A DNA stretch of 64,000 nt from Cyclospora cayetanensis (Eukaryota; Apicomplexa; Conoidasida; Eucoccidiorida; Eimeriidae). Position 1 is the stretch's first letter. Each line of letters opens with the position of its first letter. The notes under the pieces are model-generated. The model searched no databases and was not told the DNA's origin. It was given only the letters and a program-made list of their open reading frames with translations. The DNA is taken from NCBI RefSeq assembly GCF_002999335.1, contig NW_020312657.1:1-64000 (forward strand), given 5' to 3'. Both the position numbers and the translations under genes were made by a program. This document shows positions 13,067-24,702 of the stretch, piece by piece.

Positions 13067-13322
13067 CCCACCAAAGTTACGCCCGTGTCAGCTTCCGTCT
13101 CCAGGAGGTACTTCTATCAAAATCTTGCCAGATAACCGCAGATCATTGAATTTTCACAATTTACTAGGGTGATGCCAAACCACTATTGTACGAAATATGA
13201 ACCCACAATGCATTTACAACAACTAGATGAAAGGGGAACAGCTGCATCAAACCATGCGGTGCTGACAAAGGTAGCACTCCATTTTAGGTATCCGTACGGG
13301 TACGCTTACTTCTAGACCTAGA

Positions 13323-13402
13323 GATAGTTTGATAGAAGTTTATAACGCGCTATTCGAAGAGGGATAGTTTGATAGAAGTTTATAACGCGCTATTCGAAGA
13401 GG
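13323..13402. repeat. Perfect 40-bp tandem duplication
   Basis: Two head-to-tail copies, 13323-13362 and 13363-13402, of a unit beginning GATAGTTTGATAGAAG and ending CGAAGAGG. The copies look identical, so the duplication is recent or a collapsed or expanded assembly feature. It sits just outside the inverted retroelement remnants and in no recognised gene. Confidence 0.9.
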
Positions 13403-13664
13403 GCTCTCCTGACTGCGTGCCCACATGCCTCATGGACCCCGAGATGAGGGGAAAGGGATACCTTTGATGCACGTTGCTGCACCTGTAAACCACTCCAATC
13501 AATCATCCGCAGTTGCATATGGCAATTCCGCGCATGTGAAAAATATGGCGTGTATTTTATTGAGCTTCCCCTAATCCCCAATAAGGTCGATATACGAAAG
13601 GGCCGAATGTGCTAGTCAACTCTTCACTAATTCCCAATTACGTTATATATCTGGGGGGGAAAAC

Positions 13665-13892
13665 TCAAGTGTAGCTTTGTCCGCTATATCTGACATGCGA
13701 ATAGAATGCTAGGCAATTAGCGTGTGCGGGCATCTCTGTACCATTCAGGCACTCAGAGCCTTGATGCGTAGTTGCATATACGACCTTTGTGCGTATGCTC
13801 CCAGCGTTCGTTCTTTTGATGAGGGGGCCCGTCAATGCAGCAAATAGAATACACAGCAGCCACGTCAAAGAGCCAGTACGTAACAAAGCCAT
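13665..13892 (-). CDS. Possible secreted protein exon (unconfirmed)
   Basis: A short frame starting at an internal ATG (13892) begins with a convincing signal-peptide shape: n-region MALLRTGSLT, hydrophobic core WLLCILFAALTGPLI, then a polar segment with an N-glycosylation sequon (NGT) and two Cys. It ends after about 75 codons. It could be the first exon of a small secreted protein whose later exons were not found, or chance. No family is recognised, and the frame lies in a CAG-poor stretch beside the retroelement scraps. Confidence 0.22.
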   Translation of the reverse strand: MALLRTGSLTWLLCILFAALTGPLIKRTNAGSIRTKVVYATTHQGSECLNGTEMPAHANCLAFYSHVRYSGQSYT

Positions 13893-14637
13893 CGAAAAAT
13901 GTGGCTGTGGCTGCTTAAACCACCAGTGCCGTGTTGTGCCTTGGCGCTCTAGCAAATGGCCACTGCCTCCGCTGTTGCAGGAGGGCACAGTACTGCTTTT
14001 ACTTTGTTAGTGACTGCGGTTAAGACTGTAGCTTTGTGGACTACAACATACGCCTTTTTGAAAGTGTGATCCTTGGTGATACGTGTTGTGAGACCTCGAC
14101 ATAGGGGGTTAAACGTGACGGGTGCGGCGCATGCACTACAATCGTAAGGCGGCGCAGGTTAGACCAGGGAGTCATGAAGAGAGGAGAAACCTGATATAGA
14201 GCCTTTGTGACAAAGAAATTGACCTTAGAGTCGGTTAGTCTGATGCTGAGAGGGAGGTAGAAAGATGCGCAAAGCAAATTTAGCATGCAGAGACGAAACG
14301 GCGAGGCATTATGTTCCCCGCAGTTGGGCAAAGAGAACGTGCCTTTAAGCCGACCATCTGTGGGGCTTTCGCCAATACCACGCATTGGAAGAGCAGCCAT
14401 GTAGAGGCGCACTGCATCCCCTCGCTGCTGCCACTGCCGCTATCAGTACAGCGGGCAGTCCTAATGAGTGGTGGAGGCACAGTTGCCGCTGCAGCTACCT
14501 CTGAGATTATATCGGGCACGAGCCTGCATGCATGCCACGAGAGCCACACATACAAGGATGCGCGATGGAAAGCGCACAGAAGCAGACAAGAAGCTAAAGG
14601 GCAGAGGTTTGAGGGTATCTGCATGCAGCCACACCAT

Positions 14638-17600
14638 TCACAGAGAAGCCACAGCGGCGACAGCAGCAAGAGTATCAGAGGCAGCAGCAGAATCAGCACA
14701 GCAACGCCAGTTCTTACCGCCAAAACTGAGAAAGTCGTCAGTCTCCGCTTGGCGATATTCCTCAACCAAACTCAAGACGTGTTCCCTGTGCATACACCGC
14801 GGATAGTCGCAGCCGCAGCCATTTAATACTTGCAGTTGTCGCAGAACTCTCAGCAACCCACGACGCAAAAGCGGTATCCATGGATTCCAGCACAGCCCCT
14901 TAGCCTGGAAGTGTGTTTGACTACTGACTTTGAGTCTTCCATCTCTGAGAAATCTCCTAGGCCGTCGGCGCTGCTAAACATGGGCTGCCGTCTGCAGCGA
15001 TACACAGCACGAGATCGCATTGGCTGCTCTTGTGGCTGCTGCACCGGAAACGACGAGCTCCAGGTGCAGTAAGAGAACTAGCAGGAGCAGGCTTACTTGT
15101 AGTTATCCAGAAAGGCCTTTCGTTTGTAGAGACGATCATACTGCACCACGCAGCGCTCGAATAGCTGCAACAGCAACAGCGGCAGCAGCAGCAGCAGCCG
15201 CAAGACACGGGGATGACACTGTTTCGTGGGTGGCTTCCTCGAGAGAGCAACTCGCGCAAGTCTATATGATATACATATATAGATGTATATAGATATGAAG
15301 GGATACCGCTACAGTAGGACTGGCGTTGGCAAAAGCTCTGCTTTTTTTGGCAGCTTGATCCAAGAGTCGTTAAAAACACGGGGAGGCAGAGCCTACCGTT
15401 GTGATTGCAGTGTGGTTGGCGAGCATAAGACCAGCACATTTGTGCTTTTGAGGGCTGAATGGCGAAGCTCGCGCAAGGACCACCTGGGGAGATGCCGGAG
15501 CCCAACGAATGAACTGCAGCAGCTGACGTTCGCGGATACGCTGCAAGCTCTTGTGCACCTGCGGCAACATCAGGGAGGCATCGGCATAGAAGGCAACATG
15601 ACATTCAGCTGATGGGTAGAGCAAAGTGGTTTGCTGCAGCAGCAGCAGCGCTTTCCCTCCCTCCCTCCGCCTCCTCCTCCCCCGACAGCAGCTGTGTATC
15701 GACCGAGAAAACACATGCAAGAGGACACCACCTAGAGGAGCACCAGCAACATTGTCTTTACCTGCATCGGATCTGCTTCTCCGCGTATGATGTTCAAGAG
15801 AGACATGTACAGACCGCGACGGAGAGAAGTTGACACCTGGGCAACGACCCCACCAGAAACAAGTCCATAAATGCACGCGTGCACCCTTCGCATGGCGATA
15901 TATCGGCAATCCTTTCTCCTCCCGCATCCGTGGCTGGCTGTCAGCTAACAGAAAGATCTCTCATGGGGTGATCCGGCCAGACGCAGTCAGTAGAACCCTC
16001 TGTTTCATGGGCTGCGACCCTTCTCCCCCTCCACCTCTTCTTCCCTTGTGAAGGGACTTAGAAGCCATGTGTAGATGCAGTATTACGGGAAGAATGCATG
16101 AAGATGTACGTGCACATGCATGATGGCTCAAAACAAACAGTTGCCGGGTGGCTATTCTGCAAGTATTCGGGGGTCTTGCTCATGAAGTCGCATCCATCCC
16201 TCACCATGACGTTCTTAGATTGCGTGAGTCGCCGCATAATATCCATCACTGTAGTCTTTTGGACGGCGGAAACGCAGCGCTCGAGGGTCATTGGGGTGTA
16301 CCCGCACATGAGGAAGTGGCAGCGGGGTACTGGAACCAGGCAAGAAAGCAACGACAGTAGGCTGGAGGATAGAGAAGACGGATAGCGCAGCGTCGCTGTG
16401 CAGGCGGACATGACGGTAGAAATCTGAGAGGAGCAGCAACCGACAAAGTGTGACGGAAGAATATGCAGGGAGAGTATTATAAGACGAATTTAGAGGCGAG
16501 TCGACGCACCAAGACGGACGCGCATGCAGATCGAAGCGAACAACTTTCATGCAAAGGAGCTACTGGAGGATACACCCGCGAGCCAAGACACACACAAATC
16601 CGCGCCTCAAGCCCTTGCTGCCCGTCTCTCTGTCTGCCTCCGCATGTATGGACTTGAAGGCAACAACGGAGCGCTGCTGCGCATGCGTCTACTGCGCATA
16701 TGCATGCGCATACTGTATAGACAGCCCCAGGTGTGTGCAAAATAGCGGCCTGCACGCGTGCAGACACGCAGACGCGTGCGGCTAGAAAGCAAATAAGGGC
16801 TCATGACTTAGGAGTGGCGTACGAGAGCATTCGTCTGCTGGAAGCTAGGATTCGGGAGTCTGAGCCTGTCAACGGCAACTCTGTGGACCGCGTGATTATC
16901 CAGTACAACAACGGCATCGGTCTGGAGACAAAGCCTCTTGAGTGTCAGCAGCGCGTTGTACGGCTGCACCACCACATCGCTAGCTGCTTCTCCCAGGACT
17001 GGAAAAACCGAGAAGTTCTGCACAAGCTTCGAGCCATACCGATCGCCAAGCAACTCCAACAAGTACGACCCCATCCCTGAGCCAGTTCCTCCAGCCTGTA
17101 AGCATCCTCAGGAAGCGACACGCATTCACAATGCAGCGAAAGCAGAAACGGCAACCCCTTCCTCCTTGATTGACGATTCTTACTGCCCTCTAGACGCGTA
17201 TATGTATCTCAACCACCTTCAAACGCGGAGACGCACGATGGAATGACAGAGGACAAATCCCTCCAAACTCTCGCTGCCGTCCGCTTCTCTATCGATCATT
17301 TCCAGCAGTTCCTCCTCCACCTTAGCCGCTTGGGCATACCCGCTTCCCCAGTTATTTCCCGCTCCTAAAGACACGCATTCACTTTTGCGCGCATGCAAGG
17401 CCTGTCACGAGGACGCGCAAGAAGCCTCTGTGCAGCGTATGACCGCATGCGCATACGCATCGTGGAGGCAGCCATAGAGTCGCCTGACGCATACACCCCC
17501 AAATTACACCTCCAAACAGATAGAGAGAGAGAGGAATAGAAATACAAACACAGATCGCTGGCACATCCAGCTCCTTCGGCTGCTCTGCAATGTAGGGCCT

Positions 17601-18851
17601 CTTTGCATGCCTCTGTTCGACCTTCCCCACATGCTCTAGTCTTTGCCCTCTACGTAAACGCATATTATCCACAACTCTCCTTTGGAGACGCCTCGCTATA
17701 CTGCCGCTTTCTGCCCATATGCAAGGGCACGAAATACAAGACACATCCACCTGATGCCCCTCCTCTCCGTTCTTCTATCGCTACTAGGAATCCGTTCTCC
17801 TTCCCCAGGCCACATTATATACGTATATATATACATATATATATATACATATATATACATATATATATACATACATATATACTGTCTCCTTTACTGCCAA
17901 TTTCTACGCCCTTTTTTTCACCAGGCTGGTCCTCTTTGATAATCTCCCGCTGCGTGTTTCTCGCAATTTGCCCGGATACGTGTGCGCATGCGATAAGGCC
18001 CTACCGCCTCCGTCCTTAGACACAAAGAAGTTCTCTGGATTGTAGAGATGACGGTATTCGGAAGTCTGCGAACCCCGTGCACACGAACAGCGACACTTTG
18101 AAGGTGTGCTCCTGGTGCAGCGCGAAGCGTAGCAAGGAAATCATGCCGGGAAGCTGCAGCGGATTCATAGAGGCCCTATGGCTATCACACCTGGATGGTG
18201 TTGATTACTCTAGGCTCAAGATCGAAGAGGAGAGCTCTAGGAATGTAGTGTTCATCGTCTGCTTGGTAAAAGAAGACATCTTTTCGGTCTTCCGAGCCGA
18301 TCGCGGCGGGTTGCAACAGGCCCTCCTGAAATTCCAATTTGCACACAAACTCATTGAGAGCAGGATGGTTGTAAACACGTCCCCCCCTCCTTCCCCCTGC
18401 AACAGTTCAAGTTGTGGGGCCTGTCCACGCCGTCACCAAGGCATGAGACCTTCCCTCCGACGGCAGCAGCAGTGCGGAGGCAGCAACGCACACGGGTGGA
18501 CAGAAGGTGAAGCTACGACACAGAGGCGCATGCAGAGGAAACGAGGACAGCCAGAGGGCGAGAAAGACACTTGACGCAGCTTTCTGCACTGCCAGAAGCG
18601 CGGGGAAAGAAACAACAGGTCCGAGGAACCACCCCCCTTCAAGGCGATAGAAAGAGGGTCTCTCAGCTCTCAGACGCAGCCGCTGTCGAGCACAGTAAGG
18701 GCAGCTGCTGTCGCCTTGCCCATGCAGACAGACACCGAGATGCGCATCATACCTGACTAATGCCGTGCTCTGCACACAGCTGCTTCCAGAACTCCATCCC
18801 AATTTGGTTGCCGCATTGGCCAACCTGAATGGTAATTAGCTCTCGCGGCAT
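14638..18851 (-). CDS. Gamma-tubulin
   Basis: Gamma-tubulin nucleates microtubules at the centrosome/spindle pole. Eleven exons (high to low): 18851-18753, 18325-18191, 18065-18005, 17364-17237, 17095-16823, 16423-16205, 15836-15762, 15558-15397, 15164-15097, 14991-14929, 14785-14638. All phases agree; the sum is 1431 nt, 476 residues, normal for the family. Start [18 protein letters not shown] is the canonical N terminus. Also seen: [29 protein letters not shown], the GTP-binding loop [65 protein letters not shown] and the terminal [15 protein letters not shown]. Two oddities: the usually invariant stretch after LRYP is replaced by [14 protein letters not shown] at the same length, and the C terminus carries about 25 extra Ala/Ser residues unless another splice (GTAAGA after FGG) removes them. 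Confidence 0.93.
17811..17883. repeat. TA-rich microsatellite in gamma-tubulin intron 3
   Basis: Alternating TATA/CATA units with short interruptions, fully inside the intron between exons 3 and 4 (17365-18004). Confidence 0.85.
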
Positions 18852-20312
18852 CTTCTAGAATTGTTGGGAATACTCAGTGAAGCCGGTGCATGCTACTTCA
18901 GTCCGTGCTGACTGATGCTGCAGGGTCTGGATAGCCAAGGTGGCAAATAAGATGTCTGCTGCTGTGTCCTATGAGCTAATATGGGCCCCTCGTGCTGTGG
19001 TGACGGTACTTCCTTGTGCCTTCGCTCCTCTTATTCGTTGTGCTGCTGCCTCCGATGCTGCTGCTGCGGCGGCTTTTGCACCTGCTGCCACGTGTTTCGT
19101 GCTCACACTAGCAGGATAGCGGGAGGGCTGCTTCTTCTTGTGGGGGCACTCGCGACGCTCTCTCCGCTATGAAAGCGGCCCCTAATAATCAGACATGGAG
19201 GCAAACCCGCAGCGAGGACTAGGGCAGTGCTTAGGCAGCAACGGGGTGCATGCGGCTGCTGCCGGCTACAGCAGCTAGGTCCCTGCCACTCGTTGGATTG
19301 TGCTACCTTTTTTGCTAGGAGAAGAAGGTAATAAGCAGGGAAAAGAACGGAATTAAATGTAACTGGAGCAGTGTTTCATGGAACCACGCAGCACCAGCCC
19401 AGCTACAGGTGGTGAGGTGGTGAGGTTGCTCGGTTATTTGAAGGGCCCCTATAGGGTACATTACTATGGAAGAACTCGGAATGTTTTTCTTTTAAGGAAA
19501 ATATACTTTAATCACGTTCATTTGAATTTATCTTATTTGCTTAGTTTCAGCGAATTTCCTGGAAAAAGGAAGCAATCAAACTGCACGATACAGACCCAAA
19601 GGCGCTCCCAGCGGTAAAAATGAGAAATTGCCCAAATCCTAGAATACCTTCTGTGCTGAATGGGTGTGTAGACGTGCTAATCTCAGTTTGTTTCAGTTAT
19701 TCTTAGGGATGGAGGAGATTTGGGTCTGGCGAGTCACAGGAGGCGAGCCACGGCAGTGAACCTCGCTAAACAATCATACATGGCCTCTACCTACACATAC
19801 GAGAGCTACGGTAGAGCTGTTAACTCGCCATCCAAATTCAAAGATAAGGGGTAACTCTGAAAGCGCCCCGGGGACACAACAGCGCATGCCGTCAATGCCA
19901 CATCCTATGGTCGATGGACTTGAAATAATTGAATTATGGGAATGTTTGACGTTGCTAGAGACCCTAATGTCTCGCCACCAAATGTATCCCTTGAAAACGA
20001 TAAGAAGGAAAACATGAGAGAGACTAAATGACAAGCGAAACAATGGAGAAAGACATGCACAGAGGAATGTATGCCAACGGCCCATTGCGGGAAAGCCCGT
20101 GGCAGGTGCTGCGAGTGCCTGCTTCTCATCCACTAGGACGCCAGCAGCCTCTGCTGCAATAATCGCCGCTTAAATCAGAGGCGGAGATTGCATATTTGAA
20201 ACAAGGCCTCTCTGCTCGCCTTCTCCCTCTGCAAAAGCCAATGCACATATGTGCCACAATTCCTTAAACGGACTCCAGCGCCGCAACCCTAAATCCTGTC
20301 TACAACACACTT
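18852..20312. other. Spacer upstream of gamma-tubulin
   Basis: Contains the gamma-tubulin 5' flank and the region downstream of the NOL11-like stop. A CTG-rich patch lies near 19020-19090; the rest is mixed composition with only short frames of no protein character. Confidence 0.5.
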
Positions 20313-23300
20313 TCAAAAACCATACAGCACCAACTTCTGTAAATCGGAGTAATGCAACGCTAAGTTCAGCAACAGCAGCAATGAGAGCACGACCGGCGTG
20401 ACATGAGCCAAGCGACGGCAGCTGTGCAGCACCAGTGACCTTACTAGTTCTTGAGGCGTCAGTCTGGATGTAAGCGCAGCAACAATCTTGCCCTCAATTT
20501 TCAATTCTTCCTGTCTGCTATACTGCTGCTGCAGCAAGTTTATCTGTTGCTGCAGGAGGCGTAATAGACCGTGCAGCTTCTGCAGCTCTTTTGCTTCCTG
20601 CTGCTCCACACTTGGGTAGAGACTCGCCTGTCAGAACAATGTACACCACCAACCCTGATTTCTGCATACCAAGTCAAGAGACGGTATAGACATGTGTTCA
20701 GATGCCTTTACTGTGAGGGATGTAGTTGTGCAGCACACGCGTACATGTATGTATATATATAGGGGGGAGACAGAGCGAGAATTGGTATGGGCATAAAGAT
20801 ACAAAGGATCTATGAAGATACACAAACATGTGCAGATATACATAAGTATAGATACCTATATATATTTATGTAAACCTGCATACACTGTGGTACTTACAGG
20901 AAGAAATGCATCCACAAACCCGCAAGCAACGTCCAGAAGCACTGGCAGAGGTATGGGTGGCTCTCTTTGCTGTTGCTGCTGCTGCTGCTGTAGCTGTAGG
21001 CCATGTAAATGCTGCTGCTGCTCCGTTTCGATTTCATTGCAGTGCTGCTCCTGCAGCCACTCAACAAGCTGCCTTAGAAGCAATTCGATAACATCTCCCT
21101 GCTTCGGCTGCTGCTGTTGTTGCAGGTGCAGCAGGCTCTCTGCCAGCACAGAAGCCCTGAAGTGTTGCGCGTGCTGCAGCAGTACATGCAGTAACTGCGG
21201 CCGCCACTGCAGTAACAAGGCTGCATCCTCCTCCTGTAGAGAGACAGCAAGCAACACCATTCGTGTGCATCATACAGCGATAGCCCTTTATGAGCACCAG
21301 CAGCAGCTCTATCAGCAGAAAAAGTAACAGCAAACGGGCAACAGCAGTTGGGTAGGGAACATAGTGCGTACCCGCAAGCCGGGAGAGCAGCAGCTGCACG
21401 CTGCAGCTGTATGAAAGTTGAAATGCATGAGTAACTGCAACAGGCTGCGGTGCGGCGTCAGGACATGGGCATGCAGCAACAGACAGATCGTCTCCTCTGC
21501 CCACAAAAACAGCAGCACACCCACGAGGGCGACAACAAATTAGATGCAATAGCAGCATGAAGGGCAGAGGGGCAATTGCAGCCTGCATCCATGAAAGCCG
21601 CATTGGCAGCAGCATCCTTAGCAGAGGCGGCAGACGCTGCAACGATACCAGCATGCTGCCTTGCGCGCGGTGTCTCGACAAAGGCCGCGAAGTCTCGCTC
21701 TAGCGCCTCCCCGCTAATGAGGTGTCTCGGCAGCTGCAGTAGCCGCTCAGCGAGCCGCTGCTGCGGCTCCGTAAGAGGCTCTGGCAACTGCTGCTGCAAC
21801 TGTTGCAGTGCGACACCAGCTCTTAAGGGTAATAGCCCGGCTACGGTGTAAGAACCTGGTCATCAAGCATAGACACACAAACACACACACACACACATAT
21901 TTACATGCCGCTGTGCGAGACGGAGCTCTGCCTCACGACGTCCGCAGCAGCAATAAAGTAAGCCCTTGCAGCGCCAACAGCACGAGCGATTCTGCCACAC
22001 TCTGTGAAGCAGCTCACCAACAGCGCTGGCTGCAGACGGCGTGGCTAAGGGGCACCTCGTCACAAATGACTTTCCCTCGCAGTCCCATAGCAGTGGAAGC
22101 GCCTGCAGCAGCTGCTGCTGTCCACAGCGCAGCAGTGAACGCACCTGCAAAAGCGGAAACCAGCCACAGCAGCAGAATGGGCAAGGCGACACAAGGCTAA
22201 ACGTTTCTTGCACCTATCAAAGACTGCTGTTGGAGATTGGTTGAGCCCGTTGTTGCAGTTAACCCCCCCTTCTTCCCCCCCCCCATAATAGCCACAAAGC
22301 TAGCCGAGAGCCCACTAAATCTGCTGCCACTGGTGCTTACCGAAAAGACAGCTGGTGTGGCGAGCTGCACGGAGTATGTGGGGCCGAAGGGAGACAACCA
22401 CCGGAGGTCTCGCAGCAGAAACCTGCAGCATGAAACACTGCCTTTCTCCGCGCCTGTCTTCGTTGCTGTCTCTGTCTCTGGAGCAGCAGCTGCTGTCCAC
22501 TCCAAACAGCATGCAAAAGGCAACAGAACTGCGCCTCCCGCAGCTGCTGCCGCTGCCGGAGAAAGAGGCAGAATACGCCTCGAGCGCTTCACACAGCGCA
22601 TGTGACCCTTGGCGCTCTTCTCCGCACGAAACAGCTGCAGCAAACACGCCAGCACCACGATGCAACCATAGCGACACTACCCGCAACTGTGGCTGCTGCC
22701 ATAAACAGCAAGCCTCCTCAGCACTAGGACGACCCTACCCACTGCTGTATACATATTTATGTCTTCGGTGTCAGAGCTGCCGCTTCAGACTGCTCGGCTT
22801 ACCAGGAGCTCTCCTTCGACACATTCCACCAGCAGGCTCGGCTGCCCAGGTGCCGCTGATGGACTACAGCTGATAAGACGCGGTTTGTGGCTCCCCATGT
22901 TTAGCTGCTGCAGTGCATCCCCATGCATCGGTAGCAGCTGCCACCCCTTAGACGACGCAGAACCTTCTGCCTCGTCTTCGCTGTCGCTGCTGCTTTGCGC
23001 TGCTGCTTCCTGAACGTCCACGAAAGAATAAAAAGCCCCAACTTCCTCGCTCGCTGCGACGAGCAGCACGCGCGTGCACCGCGCTGCACCTCCTACAGCC
23101 TCCTCTGGCAATCCCTCCTGCAGCACTGCTGCTTCCAGCTGCAGCGAATCGGCAGCAGTGGCAAGAGCAGCTGCGGCGGGCAGGAACAGGTGGCCGCTTG
23201 AAAAGGTCTCGAGGGTGCACGGATCCAGCACACTGCAAAGAAGAGACAGCTGCTTCCCAGAACGAGCACCGTTGTTGCTGCTTGAATCCCTCTTCGCATA

Positions 23301-24655
23301 CGTCCAGCTGATCGCCAAAACTGCAGCTTTTCCATGCTGCACGGGCAGCAAGAGCGCCAGACGGTCTCCCACCTGAAGGCATGCAAACGCAACAGCCCCG
23401 AAAGAAATCGCGAACACACACAATGCACTGCGCAAATTAGTCTGAGAGTTCAGAGCATGCACCCTACAGGCTCACGAAATCCCCCACTAGATTACTCTCG
23501 GCGGGAGAGCAGCCCATGAGCAAGCCACGCTTCTAGCACACCTGAGCACGAGCCGAAACTTTGAATGCTGCAGTTGACGCAGTCGGCAGCGAAGCCGCAG
23601 CATTCGTACTGCTCCGACTGCTGGATCGCTGTTTCACAGCCACAATTTCATTCGGCAATCCACCAGCAAGCACAAAGGCAACATCAGCGGCAGACTTCTC
23701 GTCCAGAGTTGCTCCTGCAGTAGGCGGCTCCTTTGGAGCCGCCCCCGCTGCCACGGCGCCATCTGTTGCAAAGACGCACCCACAGCTGGGGTGTACAGAC
23801 ACCCCGTTCGGCAGACTGTACGTGCTCAAAGTTGCACTGTTCGCAATCTGAGTCAGCGCACGAAGACCACGAGCATACCGCGCAGAAAAAAGCTTTGACA
23901 CGACCGCAATCAATAGCCTCAACAGAGGCTGCAGAGGGGTCTTTTGGGAAGTCAAGAAAATAAAACGCAGAGGCAGCAGCACCACCCATGGGAAGCGCAA
24001 CACTCGTAGCCACTGCAGTGCCCGCAACTATGAAGCCACTGGCAGCACGACTGGCAGCAGCAACTGTGTCGACACCAGCAGAAACAACTGCTGCAGCAGC
24101 AGCAGTAACAGCAGCAACACGAACAGCAACGACAACACCAGCGGCGACAAGAGGAACAGAAGTTACCGCAACAGAAGTAGCAGCAACAACAGCAACAACA
24201 GGACCAGAAGCAAGCGCAACAGCAGCTGCATTAACAGCAGCTGCAGCAGCAACAACAGCAACAGAAAGAGCCACAACAACAACACCAAGCACACTAAGAA
24301 GAGCAGCAACAACACCAAGAGCAGCAGCAGCACATACGGAAAGCTTGGCTATGGTTCCATCTGCTCGCCACAGGTACTCGTGGAGCCCAGTCGACTTTGC
24401 ATCTGGACAGGAGTGTAGCGAGCGCGCAGCGACAAAATTCTCGTCTCGGTTACTGCCCCTCAAGTCAGATCCTACCGCAGCAATGCAGAAGGCAGCGAGA
24501 GATTGATCCGCCTCCCGCTGCTGCTGCAGCTGCAAGTGCTGCTCCTGCTGCTGGGGAGCTGCTGGCTGCGCCGACGCGGCGCAAGCAACAGCAGTCGATT
24601 TGCCTCGGTGTTTTTTGAGAGTTTTGCGGGTGTATCCCGCATCAGGAGTTCCCAT
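20313..24655 (-). CDS. NOL11-like nucleolar protein candidate (beta-propeller plus helical C terminus)
   Basis: Exons with agreeing phases (high to low): 24655-24338, 23847-23542, 23372-22803, 22634-22341, 22144-21905, then one or two exons between about 21820 and 21370 that are not settled, 21233-20898 and 20627-20313 with the stop. The N-terminal 500-600 residues alternate short beta-like and loop segments (IAKLSIANSATLSTYSLP, VGDRLALLLPVQHGKAAVLA, LPLLWDCEGKSFVTRC), as in a degenerate propeller. The rest is helical: LTEPQQRLAERLLQLPRHL, LQWRPQLLHVLLQHAQHF, IELLLRQLVEWLQEQH, LQKLHGLLRLLQQQINLL. This order, including a hydrophobic turn before the final helix, resembles human NOL11 (an SSU-processome/rRNA-processing factor). 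Other propeller-helix proteins of pre-ribosomes or membrane coats remain possible. The start could lie upstream, because an acceptor-like TCCTACAG sits 11 bp before the chosen ATG. Confidence 0.4.
21870..21899. repeat. CA microsatellite in an intron of the NOL11-like gene
   Basis: CA dinucleotide run with minor interruptions immediately downstream (minus strand) of the donor that ends the exon 22144-21905. Confidence 0.8.
24050..24330. repeat. CAR/ACA trinucleotide tract in intron 1 of the NOL11-like gene
   Basis: Irregular CAG, CAA and ACA triplets fill most of the intron 23848-24337. Read on either strand it gives long Ala/Val- or Ala/Thr-rich open frames with no real protein character, which explains the spurious 323- and 172-residue frames here. 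Confidence 0.75.
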
Positions 24656-24702
24656 GGCGATGCCCCCTGTAGGAAACTGCTGTCGATGCTGCTGCTCTCC
24701 CT

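Noticed and set aside
16733..17080. 115-codon plus-strand frame that at first looks like a real protein
   Set aside because: Antisense of gamma-tubulin exon 5 ([10 protein letters not shown] and VVVQPYN are on the minus strand).
18077..18574. 165-codon plus-strand frame with protein-like composition
   Set aside because: Overlaps gamma-tubulin exons 2 and 3 on the other strand, which carry unambiguous conserved motifs.
23988..24506. 172-codon Ala/Thr-rich plus-strand frame
   Set aside because: CAA/CAG/ACA tract in an intron of the minus-strand NOL11-like gene.
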